Assembly: GCA_930367205.1 (NCBI GenBank)
Contig: OV884015.1
Location: forward strand, 34,525,288 to 34,589,287
Direction: 5' to 3'
DNA: 64,000 nucleotides
From: Acanthosoma haemorrhoidale
Taxonomy: Eukaryota > Arthropoda > Insecta > Hemiptera > Acanthosomatidae
The notes below the pieces were generated by a model that had not been told where the DNA came from, did not search any database, and saw nothing but the letters and a program-made list of their open reading frames with translations. The position numbers and the translations under genes are program-made. How positions within the stretch are numbered: the stretch's first letter is position 1; each line of letters opens with the position of its first letter. Of the stretch, positions 12,462 to 25,249 are shown one piece after another.

Positions 12462-15400
12462 ATCAACAAGTCATTAATGTAAGCGATGTTGTTAGAAGGA
12501 TAGCCTTTTGGCTATCCACTCCAATACTTTATGATGTACTTGTCATTTTGGGCGAGTAGTTTTGGAGATTCAACTGGACTGCTCGAGCGATCACTAACTG
12601 CCTAATGACAGACTAATTAGCCAGAGATTAGAGCGAGCCAACAGTGAGCAGGGAGGGACGGTAGCGGTACCCTGAATCCAATTACTGGGGTCAGCCGGCG
12701 GTAGGTGTCGGGTGTGGGTGGGTCAACTCCCACGCTGCTTATTTATTGCACTCCCGGCCTCTGCTAGCCGTCGTCATTACCGGTACACCACCGTCCCTGT
12801 ATCTAGATCCTATATTTTATTCACAACGGTCACTATCTTCGTCTCTAGTGGCAAAAATCCTTCTCCGGTTGACGATAAATCCACGCAGATCCCCCCGGCC
12901 TCTTATTTATGCCGTTGTCCTCCCGGCTATCTGGTACTGTTTCAGCGAAATGCACTATCCTTCAACAGCGCAACGACATATTTTATCCCATTCAGTCTGT
13001 AGACAAATCTTGATGCAATCCTTCAATCGCGGGTCTGCGAGAGTAAACATTGCTGTTAGGACAAACCTGTTTTAGAATAGGATAGATAATATACTATCAT
13101 CATAAGGTGAGAAACCGTGACCAGCATAGGATGAAACGCAACGAAGACACCGTTGTAAAAAGATCGCAAGGAGGGCTATCCAAAATTGTATTAGGAAACT
13201 AGTTTTAAATGTCCATACGAGTATATCTCCACAAGTAATCCATAAAGGCTAAGATGATACATACACTTTTGTAAATAGTTTTAAGATAGAGAATATGGCA
13301 ACCTTTTGCAAGTACTGTTAAGAATGGGATAACGTGGTTATAATTAAATTGGAGCATAAGGCTCTTTGTATACAGTAGTAAGCGTAATGATAATATAAAT
13401 AATTCAGCTTACCAAATTATATATAAGTTTAAGGGGGGGGGGAATAACAACACTCAAATGTATTTCATTATCATCATTTTAGCCTAAGAATTGTGAATGG
13501 TAAAGATCTATGGTTTACTATGGCCCCTACCTGAAGTGGAATTTTCAGCTCAATTAAATAGTTTCTTGACTATTGGCTCAAATTACGGACAAACTGTAAG
13601 ATTGAACCCCACGTTGATCCAAATAGTTCTTCAACTAACTTGCACCTTTAGTCGACTCAAAGCTTAGCTTGACTCGAAGTTAAACATACATGTCAACAAG
13701 TGGGGGAAGGCGATTGGCATTTAAATAACGAAAGAGGAAATAGTAAAGCGGGCTATGAAAGGCGGGAGGAGATGATTGGTTGATAAAAAGAAAGCCGATC
13801 CATGAACTAGGTTGCTGGTCAGACGCCAGACTGTCTGGTCCGACGGCCCCCCACCAGCCAATCTGAATTTCATCCAGCCTTCTGCTTTCTCCACTATCCC
13901 TCCGGCTGGATCGATACTCCGTCCGTTTTTTTTTTCTTGATTATACAAATTGAAATCACCGCCTATCATCGATGGGTCTGCTTAAACGCCTCCATCCTTT
14001 ACCTATTTAATGGCCAGCTACTTTCAAATCGGAACAAATCAAATCAGGACTGTTTAGAATGTTTTTACTAAATTAAGGCTTTCAAAAAACCTGTACCATT
14101 ACAGCCCATGAAGCGCCAAAGGTCGCGGATGTACTAATTTCTGATGGAGGCGGTATCATACATTAGGGAACGCAATCTATTAGCAATCAAGCCCTCAAAA
14201 ACTCTACTACCCTCTCTACAGATGGTAGAGAGATATTGACCATTAGGATTTTATTTGGTACTGTGGGTTGTTTTGGGATGGTATTTATGAGTGGTGGTCA
14301 AATTATGAAATAACCAAAGTCTGCAGTTGCACTAGGCTTGAATTTTTGTTCAGTAAGCTGAGTAGAGCTGTTTAGGAACTTATCATCACTTTACAGATCG
14401 TCCCAAATATGAACAAATGCATTACATATATAATGCAGTACATAATAAAAACATTTTTTAAGTTCATTACTATTTTCTGTTTGCATCGTTGAACGAATTA
14501 AACCATATTTTGAGCTCTGTGAACAACTCTCAGAACATTTCCACTACAAATGGCAAACTCGTTTCACTCTTAGCCTGCAATGCCCAACCATCGTCGATTT
14601 CTCTGAGGAAAAAGGAATAAAACCTTTCTTGCTCTGAGGATCCGCCGAAGACACTACCGTTGCATAGATAGACATATGACAGTTATGCAAACCGACATCA
14701 CAGCATTACCACATCTCAGGCTGCGAAGGTCAGTACCCTCTCACCACTTCCTCCTATCTTCTTTCACAGTTCATTATGAATTGTTAATATTTCTTACCGG
14801 AGTACTTTTATAGCTGGATGATAAATGAAATAAACAAAGATTTAGACATCAGTCCGATGGTGAGTTTCGGTTATGCGCCTTTACGAATACAGTATATACA
14901 ATGACGATAGAGTTCCTAGTTTCTCGTTCAGGCTCCTGTGTGGATGCAAAGGATATATATTCACCAAGCCGCAATATGGATGTAAAGAAAATGCCTATTT
15001 ACGAAAGATGCATAATAGTCCACAAAGAGAAATTCGGGGTTCAGTGAAAGGTACTTTAAAGTTCACGGTATGTGGTTGGGTCACGAGTGTTTCGGGTCAA
15101 CTACTTCCAAAGAAATTAAAAATGCGTTTTAGTTTAGTTTAGTGGGATTATGCAGTTTAGATATAAAGTATTTGTGACAAAAATTATGATGCTCATCTAA
15201 AACATTAAATGAATATTAAAACAGTTCAAGGCATTCCCCATTTCAAATCAGGTACGGAGGACAAATATTTGTCAAGACATTCATTCTAGAGTAATCTTAT
15301 CGCAATCAAATGTAACCTCAATCAATAAAATATAACATGTAATTAAGTAAATATGTCACATTATCCACTTACAATAGTTGTCGGTGTAAAAATTGAGAAC

Positions 15401-17100
15401 TGAAAAAAAATTATATTATTTGTTCTGTCTTTGATGAATAAATGATTTATCCGTATCACTAGACTGTAAAATTTTCTTACAGTTAATAATATAATAAAAT
15501 ATTTTATAAAAATATATTTTTAAATTGTATATAATTTTTTAAACACCTTTACGCAAAAAATGTATGTTTACTGTTACTTAGTAAGATGCATTTGGTCATA
15601 AAGACTCAGATTTATGTCGCAGCGAACATATCTAGTGACAGTGAATACATTCCTGCATGTCAGCCAACTTTAAAAATAAAAATCCAAATTTTACTAACCT
15701 ACGAACTGTGAACGCAACTAAATACATAACCATGTCTGATTGGCTCCGGAGGAATTGGCTTAGGAGCTTTGTGGGATTCATGATTGATTGTTAATTCGCA
15801 TTTAGTAACAAGACAGTACTTTTCATAACTTGACAATAACAGTTTTGAATGCTACAATAGGATGGCGTAGCTGTGACATGAAAAAAAAGAAAAGCTAGAA
15901 CTGGCGGGAATGCATGGAAACGAACAAAATATGGGAATAAATGGAAAAGGAAACAAGGAATACCCGAATGGGAACAAAAAAAATAATAAAACAAATATGA
16001 AGTAGATAAAAGAGACGGTTTTAACCACTGGTGACCCATCGAGTGGTTGAAGAAATATAAATATAACTTAATTTTTTTTTAAATCCCCGCCCTCCTATTA
16101 TCAAGGTTATCAAATCAAAATCTATTCCTTTTACCATTCAATTACTTAATGAATTGGTTTGTTGCATTTAACTATTTACCTTATCCTATCTAAAAGTACG
16201 ATCTAATTAATAGTAATAATATCTAGCCTAAACTTTACACTAATAAACAATATCCTTAACCCCCCTAACTTAATTGCCTTAGTGAATAACAGACTTATTG
16301 TATAATTTTTGAGTACTTACTTAAATTTATATTTAGAGTGCAATTTCTATCAGTGGTTTGCGTTGTGACATAATATAAAGCGACATCTTTATAATGTAAA
16401 GCTATCTTTTGCATATATCTATCCATGGTGAGTACGATTATCATACCTCAACTTCGATTAGTGATAGGCGAGAAAAATTATAAATATTTACGACTTTGGC
16501 GTGTTCTCAAGACCGAGCAGGTGCCTAATTGCTTGAAATTATAACATGAGGCTAATGCAGTCTAAATTACGGGTAATAACTTATGACTCCTTGTACTTCT
16601 CGAATCAAGCTGAAATTGTTATGTAATTTTCTCCACAGCTGTATTTAAAGCCTCGGATTAACATTACTAGGTATGATGATCCACATTAGTGATCATGTGC
16701 TCCATATATTCTAGAGATTTATAAAGCCTAATAACTGATTATGACTATACTTAAATCAGCTACTCCTTCAGCAGTAGTTCGATCCGTTAAAAATACTTGG
16801 CAGTACTGAATGAAATATATTATTAAACCGTAATGTTTTCCATATTTTAAAATTTTTAAAATCATTTCAAGATATCTTAAATCCAACAGTTTTTAGACAG
16901 GTATTTGAAAGAATGAATAACAGAGAAATAATTGAAACTTCAGGCATCTAGATTGAACATAATATCCACAAAAACAAGAACAAATTGAAGGAACGAAAAA
17001 AAAGTATGAAAACCCTAAAACTTGAATTATACTCATGACATAGGCTCCCGGAAAACGTTTCAATCGGCATTCAAATATAGTTACTTGATAATAGAAGTTA
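12462..17100. other. Gene-free stretch
   Basis: No host exon can be supported. GC-richer blocks occur at 12640-13000 and 13690-13990, with overlapping open frames on both strands and no motif. A G-run lies near 13432-13441. AT-rich runs dominate 15400-15560. No repeat relationship inside the window was recognised. Confidence 0.4.
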
Positions 17101-17620
17101 CTACAATACTTGACAAACCCGGTGTTTAACACAATAACCCCCGCTCCGTTCCCCCCATTGATGGCAGGACGCTGTCGTGGCTTGAACGCTCTAGTTTTAG
17201 GTTCTAGGTATAGTTTTTAGTTTGTAAGTTTTTTCTCCCATTTTTAAACTGAAGGTGAGCCCCATCACCTAGATTTGTTTTCACGTTATTATATTTTAAC
17301 CACAACCTGTATTGTTGAGTAACCCGAACTCCTTCAAATGCATCTGCGCATAGCAGAATGAGAGAAATTGGCAAAGTATCTTATTAATATTTTTCATTGT
17401 ATAAATTCAAGGGGTTTAGGGGGGGGGGGAAAGTTTTAACTTCAAATAGAAATCTGTAATTTTAATACTACCATCCTTCGAATGTATCTGCGTATGCAGC
17501 ATGAGGAGGAATCTGTAAAACTTGTACATTGAATTTTGTTCATCTATTGTAAATATGTTATTAATAAAGCGGTTTTGGGGAGGGAAAAAAAACAACAACA
17601 AAAAACAAAAAAAAACAACC
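17101..17620 (+). mobile_element. Jockey-like LINE 3-prime end (second family), copy 2
   Basis: The first 90 bases nearly repeat 6381-6470, encoding the LTNPVFNTIT and DAV part of the reverse transcriptase tail but with a frameshift. Then comes the shared 3-prime UTR (GAGCCCCATCACCTAGA near 17258), ATTAATAAAGCGG near 17560 and an A-rich tail with CAA units at 17585-17620. The homology starts abruptly at 17101, a clean 5-prime truncation. Confidence 0.75.
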
Positions 17621-18439
17621 TAGAAGTAGGAAATGTTATCCTAATTCTTCTTCCTTTTTAATTTTTCTTTTTTTTTCTTTCCATCTTAATTTAAATTTAA
17701 TTTGCAGTTTGGTGGATATTCGAAAAATAATACTGCTGTGTCACATAACAAAGTCTTAAGCTCCAAAATGTTCCTGTTTTCGATTTTTATGTTTATCTAC
17801 TAATAATGTCTTAAATTTTTATCGTTCTGAAAAATTTCAAACCATGGCGGATGGACCAACTAGCCAAGCCTACGTTTAGTTGTTTATTATTTCAGAACCT
17901 CTCTTTATTAATAGTATACATCGTTTAGGTGACAGAACTTCTCAGCCTTTAAGATTGACGTCTTTGTGTTGTTGAAAGAGCTCATTTGTGAGTAGACTAA
18001 CCTCAACATCAAAACAATAAAACAAACCCTTCAGCCGACATACTAAAGAAATGCCTGTTTTACTATTTTCATTTCATCTGCGAATCCTGGTTTGTAAAAT
18101 TATCACTCAAATAAATTAGATTGTTTTATGTAAATTATTTACCAGCTACATAGATATATAGCTCATGTATCACCACAAAATCTGGATGATTTTCTTTCGT
18201 TGAAAGCAGCGCCTAAAATATCAGCAGCTATTTGAAGTTGCTAGGAATCTGCAACCGCTTAGTCTGCCTATCTGTAGGCTTTCTTTCAGATCGCTGATCC
18301 ATGGAGATAGAAGGGGTGGAGTGGCAGATAGGGCTGGGGGAACTAGAGGTGAATGAGTGATGTCGGCAGCAGCTGCTGAGGCCCAAGTCGGCCAGCGATT
18401 ACAGCAAACCAGTCTCTACCGGAAAGGAAATTAAATTCT
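17621..18439. other. Gene-free stretch
   Basis: Nothing coding is seen. A GC-richer segment at 18240-18425 lies just outside the large inverted repeat and is not shared with its other side. Confidence 0.4.
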
Positions 18440-19568
18440 CAATCAACCGGTTGCCAGTAGTTTGCATTTTGTTGGAATATATGTGCAATAATACTCGCTC
18501 TTGGCTATGTAATACCAGTTATGACTTATGTATTTAACATAAATTATTTTAGGAATGCTTTACTCCATCCAATTTACAGCAACTTAATGTAGCGCGTCGT
18601 CGGTAGAAGAAAAGAATTGTCAGAACAAACTTTTTATCGATTTTATTGTTTGGCGAACAAAAATAAGTATACATATAAGCACGTTATTTATAACTAAATA
18701 TAAATGATGAATGGCTAATGCTGAGTGCTTATTTATGTCTGATCTGGATATATGGAGTACAATGGTTAATTGATGTGAACGGTAGTCCCGGAAGTTATTC
18801 ACAAATAAAGCCTGCTATGGTTCGGACTTGTTACAAAATGGCAGACAATATATGGGAAATTGCATACAGTTGGCGGATATGATGACCGACGTTTATTGGT
18901 GAATTTTCATTGATGAATAGCTCGAATAAAAATTGATTCTGAGAGAGAAATTATTATTATTTTATGTTCCTTTAATTTCTTTGAAAATTGATCCTTCAAA
19001 CTTGGAAATACGTATCACGAGTTGGATCATAGATGGTTCTGAAATATGAATTGAAGGGTTTGCTGCAAAAAGGAGGTAGCTCCATCCCATAGCTGTTGGG
19101 AGTTAGAAACACTTTCTTGTGTCAAAAAAAAACCTCTTTTATTTGGCACAAAAAGGATGCAGCTCCAATGGTAATATGTAAACACCATAATTGAAAGTAA
19201 GCAACAACAATATTTTTACATAACTTAAAATTTGAATTTTTTAAACGTTTTGTTTGGTTTCCCAACAAATGGAAAAATTGGAGCTACCCCCTTTTTGCAG
19301 CAAACCCTTCAATTGGGATTTTGAAATATACTTGGTGAAGCTACAGTTCATCGTTCGCTATTAACTTATGTTAATAATGCGCGAGGGAAAGTTCTAAGCT
19401 TTGAACATCGTTTGTGCAAATTTACATGTAAAAGACTCTCATAGTAAAATATTCGTTAGATAGTTATAAACATTATGCAAAAAGTGTGAGGATTCTCTTA
19501 ATCTGTGAGTTTATGTTAAGCAGTAATTTTAATTTCCACTGACTTTCCTACGAGTTTGTAACCCGAAC
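18440..19568. repeat. Left arm of large inverted repeat
   Basis: The sequence from CAATCAACCGGTTGCCAGTA (18440) to TTTGTAACCCGAAC (ending 19568) is the reverse complement of 20377-21222 with scattered substitutions and small indels, roughly 95 percent identical by eye. Without the 262 bases of the MITE insertion (element plus one target copy) the arm is about 867 bp against 846 bp on the right. One further indel is a 16-base stretch near 18907. No transposase frame is present in the arm. Confidence 0.9.
19053..19310. mobile_element. MITE inserted in left arm only
   Basis: A 258 bp element with terminal inverted repeats of about 32 bp (GAAGGGTTTGCTGCAAAAAG at both ends, one mismatch over 32 bases). 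It is flanked by AATT at 19049-19052 and 19311-19314. The matching place in the right arm (near 20630) reads as a single AATT without the element, so an empty site is available in the same window. The palindromic flank also allows a 2-base AT duplication or no duplication, so the superfamily is not settled. Confidence 0.85.
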
Positions 19569-20376
19569 GGGTGAATAACGGCCTAGATGGCCTCTGCCTG
19601 GTGTGGAACCAGTACCCATACCTAATGGCATCCTCTTCTTTAGTGTCTTACTCTCTGCAGACATAAAAAATTAACCATTGGATCGTTTAAGACAGAGCTG
19701 GTAGTGAATGATGACGTCGGCTAGGGCTGTATCCACGCCGCCGAATGATATAAGTGCACGTAGAGAGGCGGAGAGATGATGATGGTGAACTCTCGCTGGA
19801 GGAAGAAAGGAGGCCGATAGTTATCTGGCAGACGTAAGGGGCTCTAAGGAGGCCAGTAGGCTGGTGTCAAATGTAAACACGGCCTGTGTGAACTCCGTGT
19901 CAGATAAGGGCCGGGATAGCGGGCTCTGAGGTAATTACGGTCCGCCGTGCTGTAGGTTCGAACCCGGGGCTCTGTCCCCTCACTCCCGCCCGGCATCAAT
20001 CACTTTGTCAGTAATAGAAATAGGCGATATATCAAGCCGGGCCTGGGCGGTCCGATAGCAATTACACATCGCTGCCATTAATCACTCCATCCAACTCATG
20101 AACAACCCGTTTAGCTGCTAACCCTTATTTAAAAGAAGGAGAAAAAATCTCCATACGTTTTAATCAAGAGGGCTAGTTGATCCAAGAATCCGTTCCTCGC
20201 CAGATTTTTTTTAGAAATCCGAAGGGGGAGCCTCTACTTTTTTCATCGATTATAATCTGAAATCTCTAACGTATATTCCACAAGACCTCTAAATTAGATG
20301 TTAGGTAATATACTAGATCAGCAAGCATGTGACAAATTTTACAATTTCTCAAGTAAGTGCTCAGAATCTAATTAAG
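19569..20376. other. Spacer between inverted repeat arms, GC-richer core
   Basis: About 808 bp of unique sequence. The part at 19690-20080 is clearly richer in G and C than the surroundings. No protein frame is convincing. A tRNA-like internal promoter motif lies inside (see 19915-19965). Confidence 0.55.
19915..19965 (+). promoter_or_regulatory. Possible pol III A/B box (tRNA-derived SINE head)
   Basis: GGTTCGAACCC at 19955-19965, preceded by GCTGTA, fits the tRNA B box. About 35-40 bases upstream ATAGCGGGCTCTGAGGTAA is a loose A box. The spacing fits a tRNA-derived SINE, but no cloverleaf or poly-A end was confirmed. Confidence 0.35.
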
Positions 20377-21222
20377 GTTCGGGTTACAAACTCGTAGGAA
20401 GGTCAGTGGAAATTAAAATTACTGCTTAACATAAACTCACAGATTAAGAGAGTCCTCACACTTTTTGCATAATGTTTACAACTATCTAACGAATATTTTA
20501 CTATGAGAGTCTTTTAAATGTAAATTTGCACAAACGATGTTCAAAGCTTAGAACTTTCCCTCGCGCATTATTAACATAAGTTAATAGCGAACGATGAACT
20601 GTAGCTTCACCAAGTATATTTCAAAATCCCAATTCATATTTCAGAACCTTCTATTACCCAAGTCGTGATACGTATTTCCAAGTTTGAAGGATCAATTTTC
20701 ATAGAAATTAAAGGAACATAAAAAAATAATAATTTCTCTCTCAGAATCAATTTTTATTCGAGCTATTCACCAATAAACGTCGGTCATCATATCCGCCAAC
20801 TGTATGCAATTTCACATATATTGTCTGCCATTTCAACAAGTCCGAACCATAGCAGGCTTTATTTGTGAATAACTTCCGAGACTACACATCAATTAACCAT
20901 TGTACTCCATATATCCAGATCAGACATAAATAAGCACTCATCAATAGCCATTCATCATTTATATTTAGTTATAAATAACGTATTTATATGTATACTTCTT
21001 TTTGTTCGCCAAACAATAAAATCGATTAAAAGTTTGTTCTGACAACTCTTTTCTTCTACCGACGACGCGCTACATTAAGTTGCTGTAAATTGGATGGAGT
21101 AAAGCATTCCTAAAATAATTTATGTTAAATAGATAAGTCATAACTGGTATTACATAGCCAAGAGCGAGTATTATTGCGCATATATTCCAACAAAATGCAA
21201 ACTACTGGCAACCGGTTGATTG
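20377..21222. repeat. Right arm of large inverted repeat
   Basis: Reverse complement of the left arm, from GTTCGGGTTACAAA (20377) to ACTACTGGCAACCGGTTGAT and G at 21222. It lacks the MITE of the left arm. Outside 21222 the flank (CTGTGTGG) does not match the left flank, so the boundary is sharp. No target duplication around the whole structure is evident. Confidence 0.9.
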
Positions 21223-23330
21223 CTGTGTGGTCTTTTTATTTTGACCCTTTATGACTCCAGGTTACAACTATCTTAATGTTGGTTTCGTAAATACACCAGA
21301 CATTTACCTACGATTGTTAGTCAAGTGACTTATAACCCACCATTAAAGTAAGAACAACCGAACTCAAACTGTTTACTTTAATTGGTTTACTTAGGTTTAA
21401 TGCCTTTCTTACTCCGCTTTGGAGGAAGGAGGTGGGTTTTCTGTTAGTAACTTCTCTACCAAGGGTGGGAATTTTGAATCATTTTCGTGGAGTGGTCAAG
21501 AAATAAAATTACCTCCATTGAGTGATTAGTAGGTACAGCCCCAGTTCCGACGAGGAGGCTTTCAAGTGAACCTACCCGCCAGTCCCTTCAGCCACCCAAT
21601 CGTTCGGATAAATAAATCAGTTAATAATTTAGAAGTGAAACTTTCTGTTAAATTTGACCATCCGCGTTAGTGTAGTCGTTCCCACCTTTCATTAATCTTT
21701 GATTTACTAATATAGCGATTTCGTTTCCAATCAAATATTTAATTCTGTCAAAAATTGATGAACAGATACATAGTATGTTCCATCAGTTCGTTAATGCATT
21801 TAAATATATCACCTCAATTTTTTGTTGGTAATATCCCCCTTTAATTCACTTCCGGGGACAATAAGCGAAAAAATTGACAATTAAAGCACAGTCTAGCAAG
21901 GCGATTTTACCTGGACCAATTTCGCAAGAACCTAACGTTCACGCCTATGATCCATGCCTGTTGTGCTTTTTTTCACTTCTTTCAACTTTGAAGCGTAATC
22001 TCGTCTCATTCAATAATCCTATGCTAACAGGTATTTAGCTGATTTAGGTTGCAAACCGCATTACACGATAAAGTGTTTTTTATTTCATGAAGGTACCACT
22101 GGAATCTCTAGTTAAAAAGGAGTGATAGGTAGTCCTTGTGTGGAAGATACTCCTTGTGTGTAGGGTGCAATATCTTTGCTCAGCTCTGGACTTGAACTAT
22201 GCCTGCCCTGTAATTATATTTTGTTTCCAGTGCAGTGAGGCAATAAATCCACCTCCTATGTACCTTATCACCATTGTCTTGAAATCGTGGGCGATAACGA
22301 TCCCTAGTTCTCTCCTCTTTCTTCCTCCCTTTTAACTTGGAATGAACAATCCACCAACTAAAAACCACCTGCATCATTTTAAACAAAAAAAAAACATTTC
22401 TACGAAATATACCTATGGCGTGAGATTGAAGGATCGACCTTAAACCTTACCTGATCACGGAAAAATCAAATGAAAACATACAGGTAAATGTGCTTAGCCT
22501 TATCACCTACCCCCTTTCCTGAATTATCAAACTGCAGTCTTGGAGTCAATAATTGTTCACTAGTAAATGGAGCCTAACAGCAAGTGAGAATTTCCCACAA
22601 AGAAGAGTGGTACAGTTGTACCCAGTGTTGATTTAACACTTCTCTTGGCTAACACCTTTACCTTAACATGTTTCTTGGCCTACATAGCTTCAAAGTTTTT
22701 ATGATTGTTTGAAGAGCATTGGCATAGAAACTTAAGTTAACATTTAGTTTTCTTTTTGAGACAACTTAAGTGCCATCCACTCTTTACTAGTGGTGTTAAT
22801 TTGGACCCCATTCCCTTTACACCCTTTATGTGTAATAAGACCTTCTACCATTAATTTATTAAATGAAATCATAAAAACTAGTTTGTAGTGTTTGCTTTGT
22901 ATTATAAAATAATTTTTTGTTTGTTTAATCACAGAAATTGAAACAGTTGATTTGTTTAGGAATTGTTCTTCTTTTAGTCTCGAGCAATGACACTCCCTAA
23001 GTAATAAAGAGAACTATGCAAGAGTTAATAAATCCTAGTAAAGGTTCCATTAACTCATCGTATAATAGTTTTATTTAAATATAACTTGATCTATTTGTGA
23101 AATTTTATAAAGTGTAGAAATGCATCACAATCTCATAAAGTTGTTAATTACTGCATTTCAATATGGTGCTACAATAAGCAGGCGAAACATTTGGTGAGAA
23201 CAGCAAGATTACCTCTTTTCATCAAGGTTTCTCAAGAGATAGTCAATTCAAATTATTAGGATATGATAGCCACATGAACACATGCCAACCAAATCCTGGT
23301 GGACCTTTGGATCTTGAGAGATCATTATAT
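21223..23330. other. Gene-free stretch; may contain disrupted LTR of the copia element
   Basis: No supported gene. The segment next to 23330 should hold the 3-prime LTR of the adjacent minus-strand copia element, but only its first 20-25 bases match the other end. A weak match (CTCTTGCATA on the minus strand near 23015-23030 and near 26180-26190) suggests that the LTR was interrupted or diverged. Confidence 0.35.
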
Positions 23331-23343
23331 TATATTACATAAA

Positions 23344-23358
23344 CAACACTCCCCCTTA
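23344..23358 (-). other. Polypurine tract and start of 3-prime LTR
   Basis: On the minus strand TTAAGGGGGAG is followed directly by TGTTGTTTATGTAATATAAT. This is the purine tract used for plus-strand priming next to the LTR TG. The same TTTATGTAATATAATA sequence recurs at 26237-26253, the opposite end. Confidence 0.75.
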
Positions 23359-23402
23359 ATCCAGTCGCTTAACAAAACTAATCAAGAACAAAGGTTCATA
23401 TC

Positions 23403-23535
23403 TTTAACACAATAATTATGTTATTTCTCTCAAAATTCACCTTAAGAAAAAAACCCTCCTTGGCTGCATGGCTCATAGCTATATACTCTCTTTCAGTGGT
23501 ACTAAGGGCAACACACTTCTCCTTAGTTTTAACAT
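23403..23535 (-). pseudogene. Copia RNase H C-terminal relic
   Basis: The minus-strand reading KTKEKCVALSTTEREYIAMS then HAAKEGFF matches the VALSTTEAEYIALSEAAKE motif of copia RNase H, with its catalytic Glu. It continues to a stop near 23403. The ADIFTK.L tail usually found after it is not seen. Confidence 0.85.
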
Positions 23536-23599
23536 CCACATACAATCAATAATATTGATTGCTCTTTCACAGCAAATTTCCACTGAGCACTATCACTCT

Positions 23600-24098
23600 A
23601 TTCACTCTAGCACAAATAAGTAAGATGGTCGGGATATACCCTAGATTTGCAGTCTCGAACGGGGTAAGGGGTGTTGAGGGATATTCTGGTTGACCTGTTC
23701 ACTCACTGCGACAACAGCCTCTTCTTCATCAATGGGAGCTCCCCCTGCGTTCTCATCCATTGAGTCCTGAACTTTAATGTCCAATATAGGTTTGGAACTA
23801 TCAATCCATGAAAATCTACAGATCCTGTTGAATGTACATACCGAGTGTCATCTTCTTCACTATTTTTTTGAGCGATTGACATCTGCAACTTCATAATTTC
23901 TGATGTAGAATCTTCAGGTAAAGTCGGCTTTACATTAAGAAAAGTTTCAATAAATCTGTAGCAATAATAATTTAACCTGGATTCTGAACCCTCAAGGTGA
24001 GGACCTCTAGGGTATCGCCCAAGAATATATTCCTTACATTTGGAGTCACATTTGGGCTTTTTCTGTTTAGAAGGGGCAAAAGTTTTAGATTTAAACAC
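23600..24098 (-). pseudogene. Copia post-integrase linker, ending at the RT deletion
   Basis: The frame begins with a CDSKCKEYILGRYPRG stretch, which matches the (K)FDSK..EYI.VGY segment that follows integrase in copia polyproteins. An acidic linker with ST-rich sequence follows. Reverse transcriptase normally comes next but is missing, and the frame stops near 23703. Confidence 0.65.
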
Positions 24099-24100
24099 TC

Positions 24101-24857
24101 TTAAATTACTGAGGTCAATTTTTTATCCAGTGTCGGCCTCTTCAGGGGTTGCTCCACGACTGCCACATTGGGGCTTCTATTTTTTAGGTAAATAGCTGTC
24201 ATTACAGCTTCGCTCCAAAATTTCCCTTCCATTCCTGATTCTAGCAACATGCACCTTATTTTATCAATAATAGTTCTGTTCATCCTCTGTGATATGCCTC
24301 CCTGCTCAGGAGTGTAAGGGACGGTCCTTTGGTGTCTAATACCAAATTGTAATAAGAAACTTTGAAAATAATTGGACATATATTCAGTATCGTTGTCAGT
24401 CCGAAGCTTCTTGATTTTCAGGTCAGTTTGATTTTCGAGAAGAGCCTTGAATTCCTTAAAGTTTTCAGGTGTTTCTGCCTTGGATTTGAGTAAATCCAAA
24501 GTTTGAAGGTCTTCCGAGCGAAGTCATCAAAAGGTATCTGGCATCGCCCCATCTTGTCTCACTCATACGCCCATAGATATTAGAATGTACAAGTTCTAAT
24601 TTAAAAGTAGTTTTAGTCCTTTTCCAGCTGGCTGGCAACCTTGTTTGTTTACCTTTAACACAAGTTTCGCACTTCACAACATCCTTAGAAAAATTCAAAT
24701 CTGAAGGTAGTTCTTTTAACTGATTCATGCTTTTGAAATTAAGATGGGCTAGTCTTCTGTGCCATAATAGTTGGCTAACTGCAGAATGCGAAACAGCTGA
24801 AAGACAATAATCCAATGTCTCCATTACATTAACACCAGAGTTCTTCAGGGCCACCAT
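24101..24857 (-). pseudogene. Copia GAG-pre-integrase and integrase relic
   Basis: The frame starting near 24857 has LLWHRRLAHLNFKSMNQL and CETCVKGKQTRLP, the H..H/C..C pre-integrase zinc module, then LVHSNIYGRM (usually VH.D..GPM). After a frameshift near 24500 the second frame has KIKKLRTDNDTEYMSNYF, RTVPYTPEQGGISQRMNRTI and GKFWSEAVMTAIYLKNR. The second catalytic Asp (RTDN..EY) and the Glu-like region (PEQGGISQRMNR, usually PQQNGVAERMNR) are recognisable. It is frameshifted and so inactive. Confidence 0.85.
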
Positions 24858-25249
24858 GTCAGTTTTGCCACTGACAGAACACTCCTCCAGCCTATAAACC
24901 TTGCATCAGTTTTTATGTAAAAACGATAATTAATTTATTTCAGTAAGTTTTGACACATACAATAAATTGACTGATAAAGTTCTGAAACCAAGCACATAAC
25001 TCATTGTTATTATGTCACCATCTGGCATTTTCACTCTGCTATCGCACCTTAATCTATTCTTATTAGCGAAGTTCACCGTTGCTTCAAAATTCGGACCATA
25101 GCGAGAAAATTTCTTGACATAGGGTATGTTGCTCCTGTCACTTAATTGTAAATACTGTTATCAACCTTATCGCTGATGCAGTCCGCTGCCGATTGGGTGT
25201 GTGCGACTTGCACCATGGAATCTAAATTACCGCCTTACATTCTGATTTC

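Noticed and set aside
22138..22335. Open frame with signal-like start and possible acceptor near 22232
   Set aside because: Considered as an upstream VWC exon, but it has no cysteine pattern or phase match.
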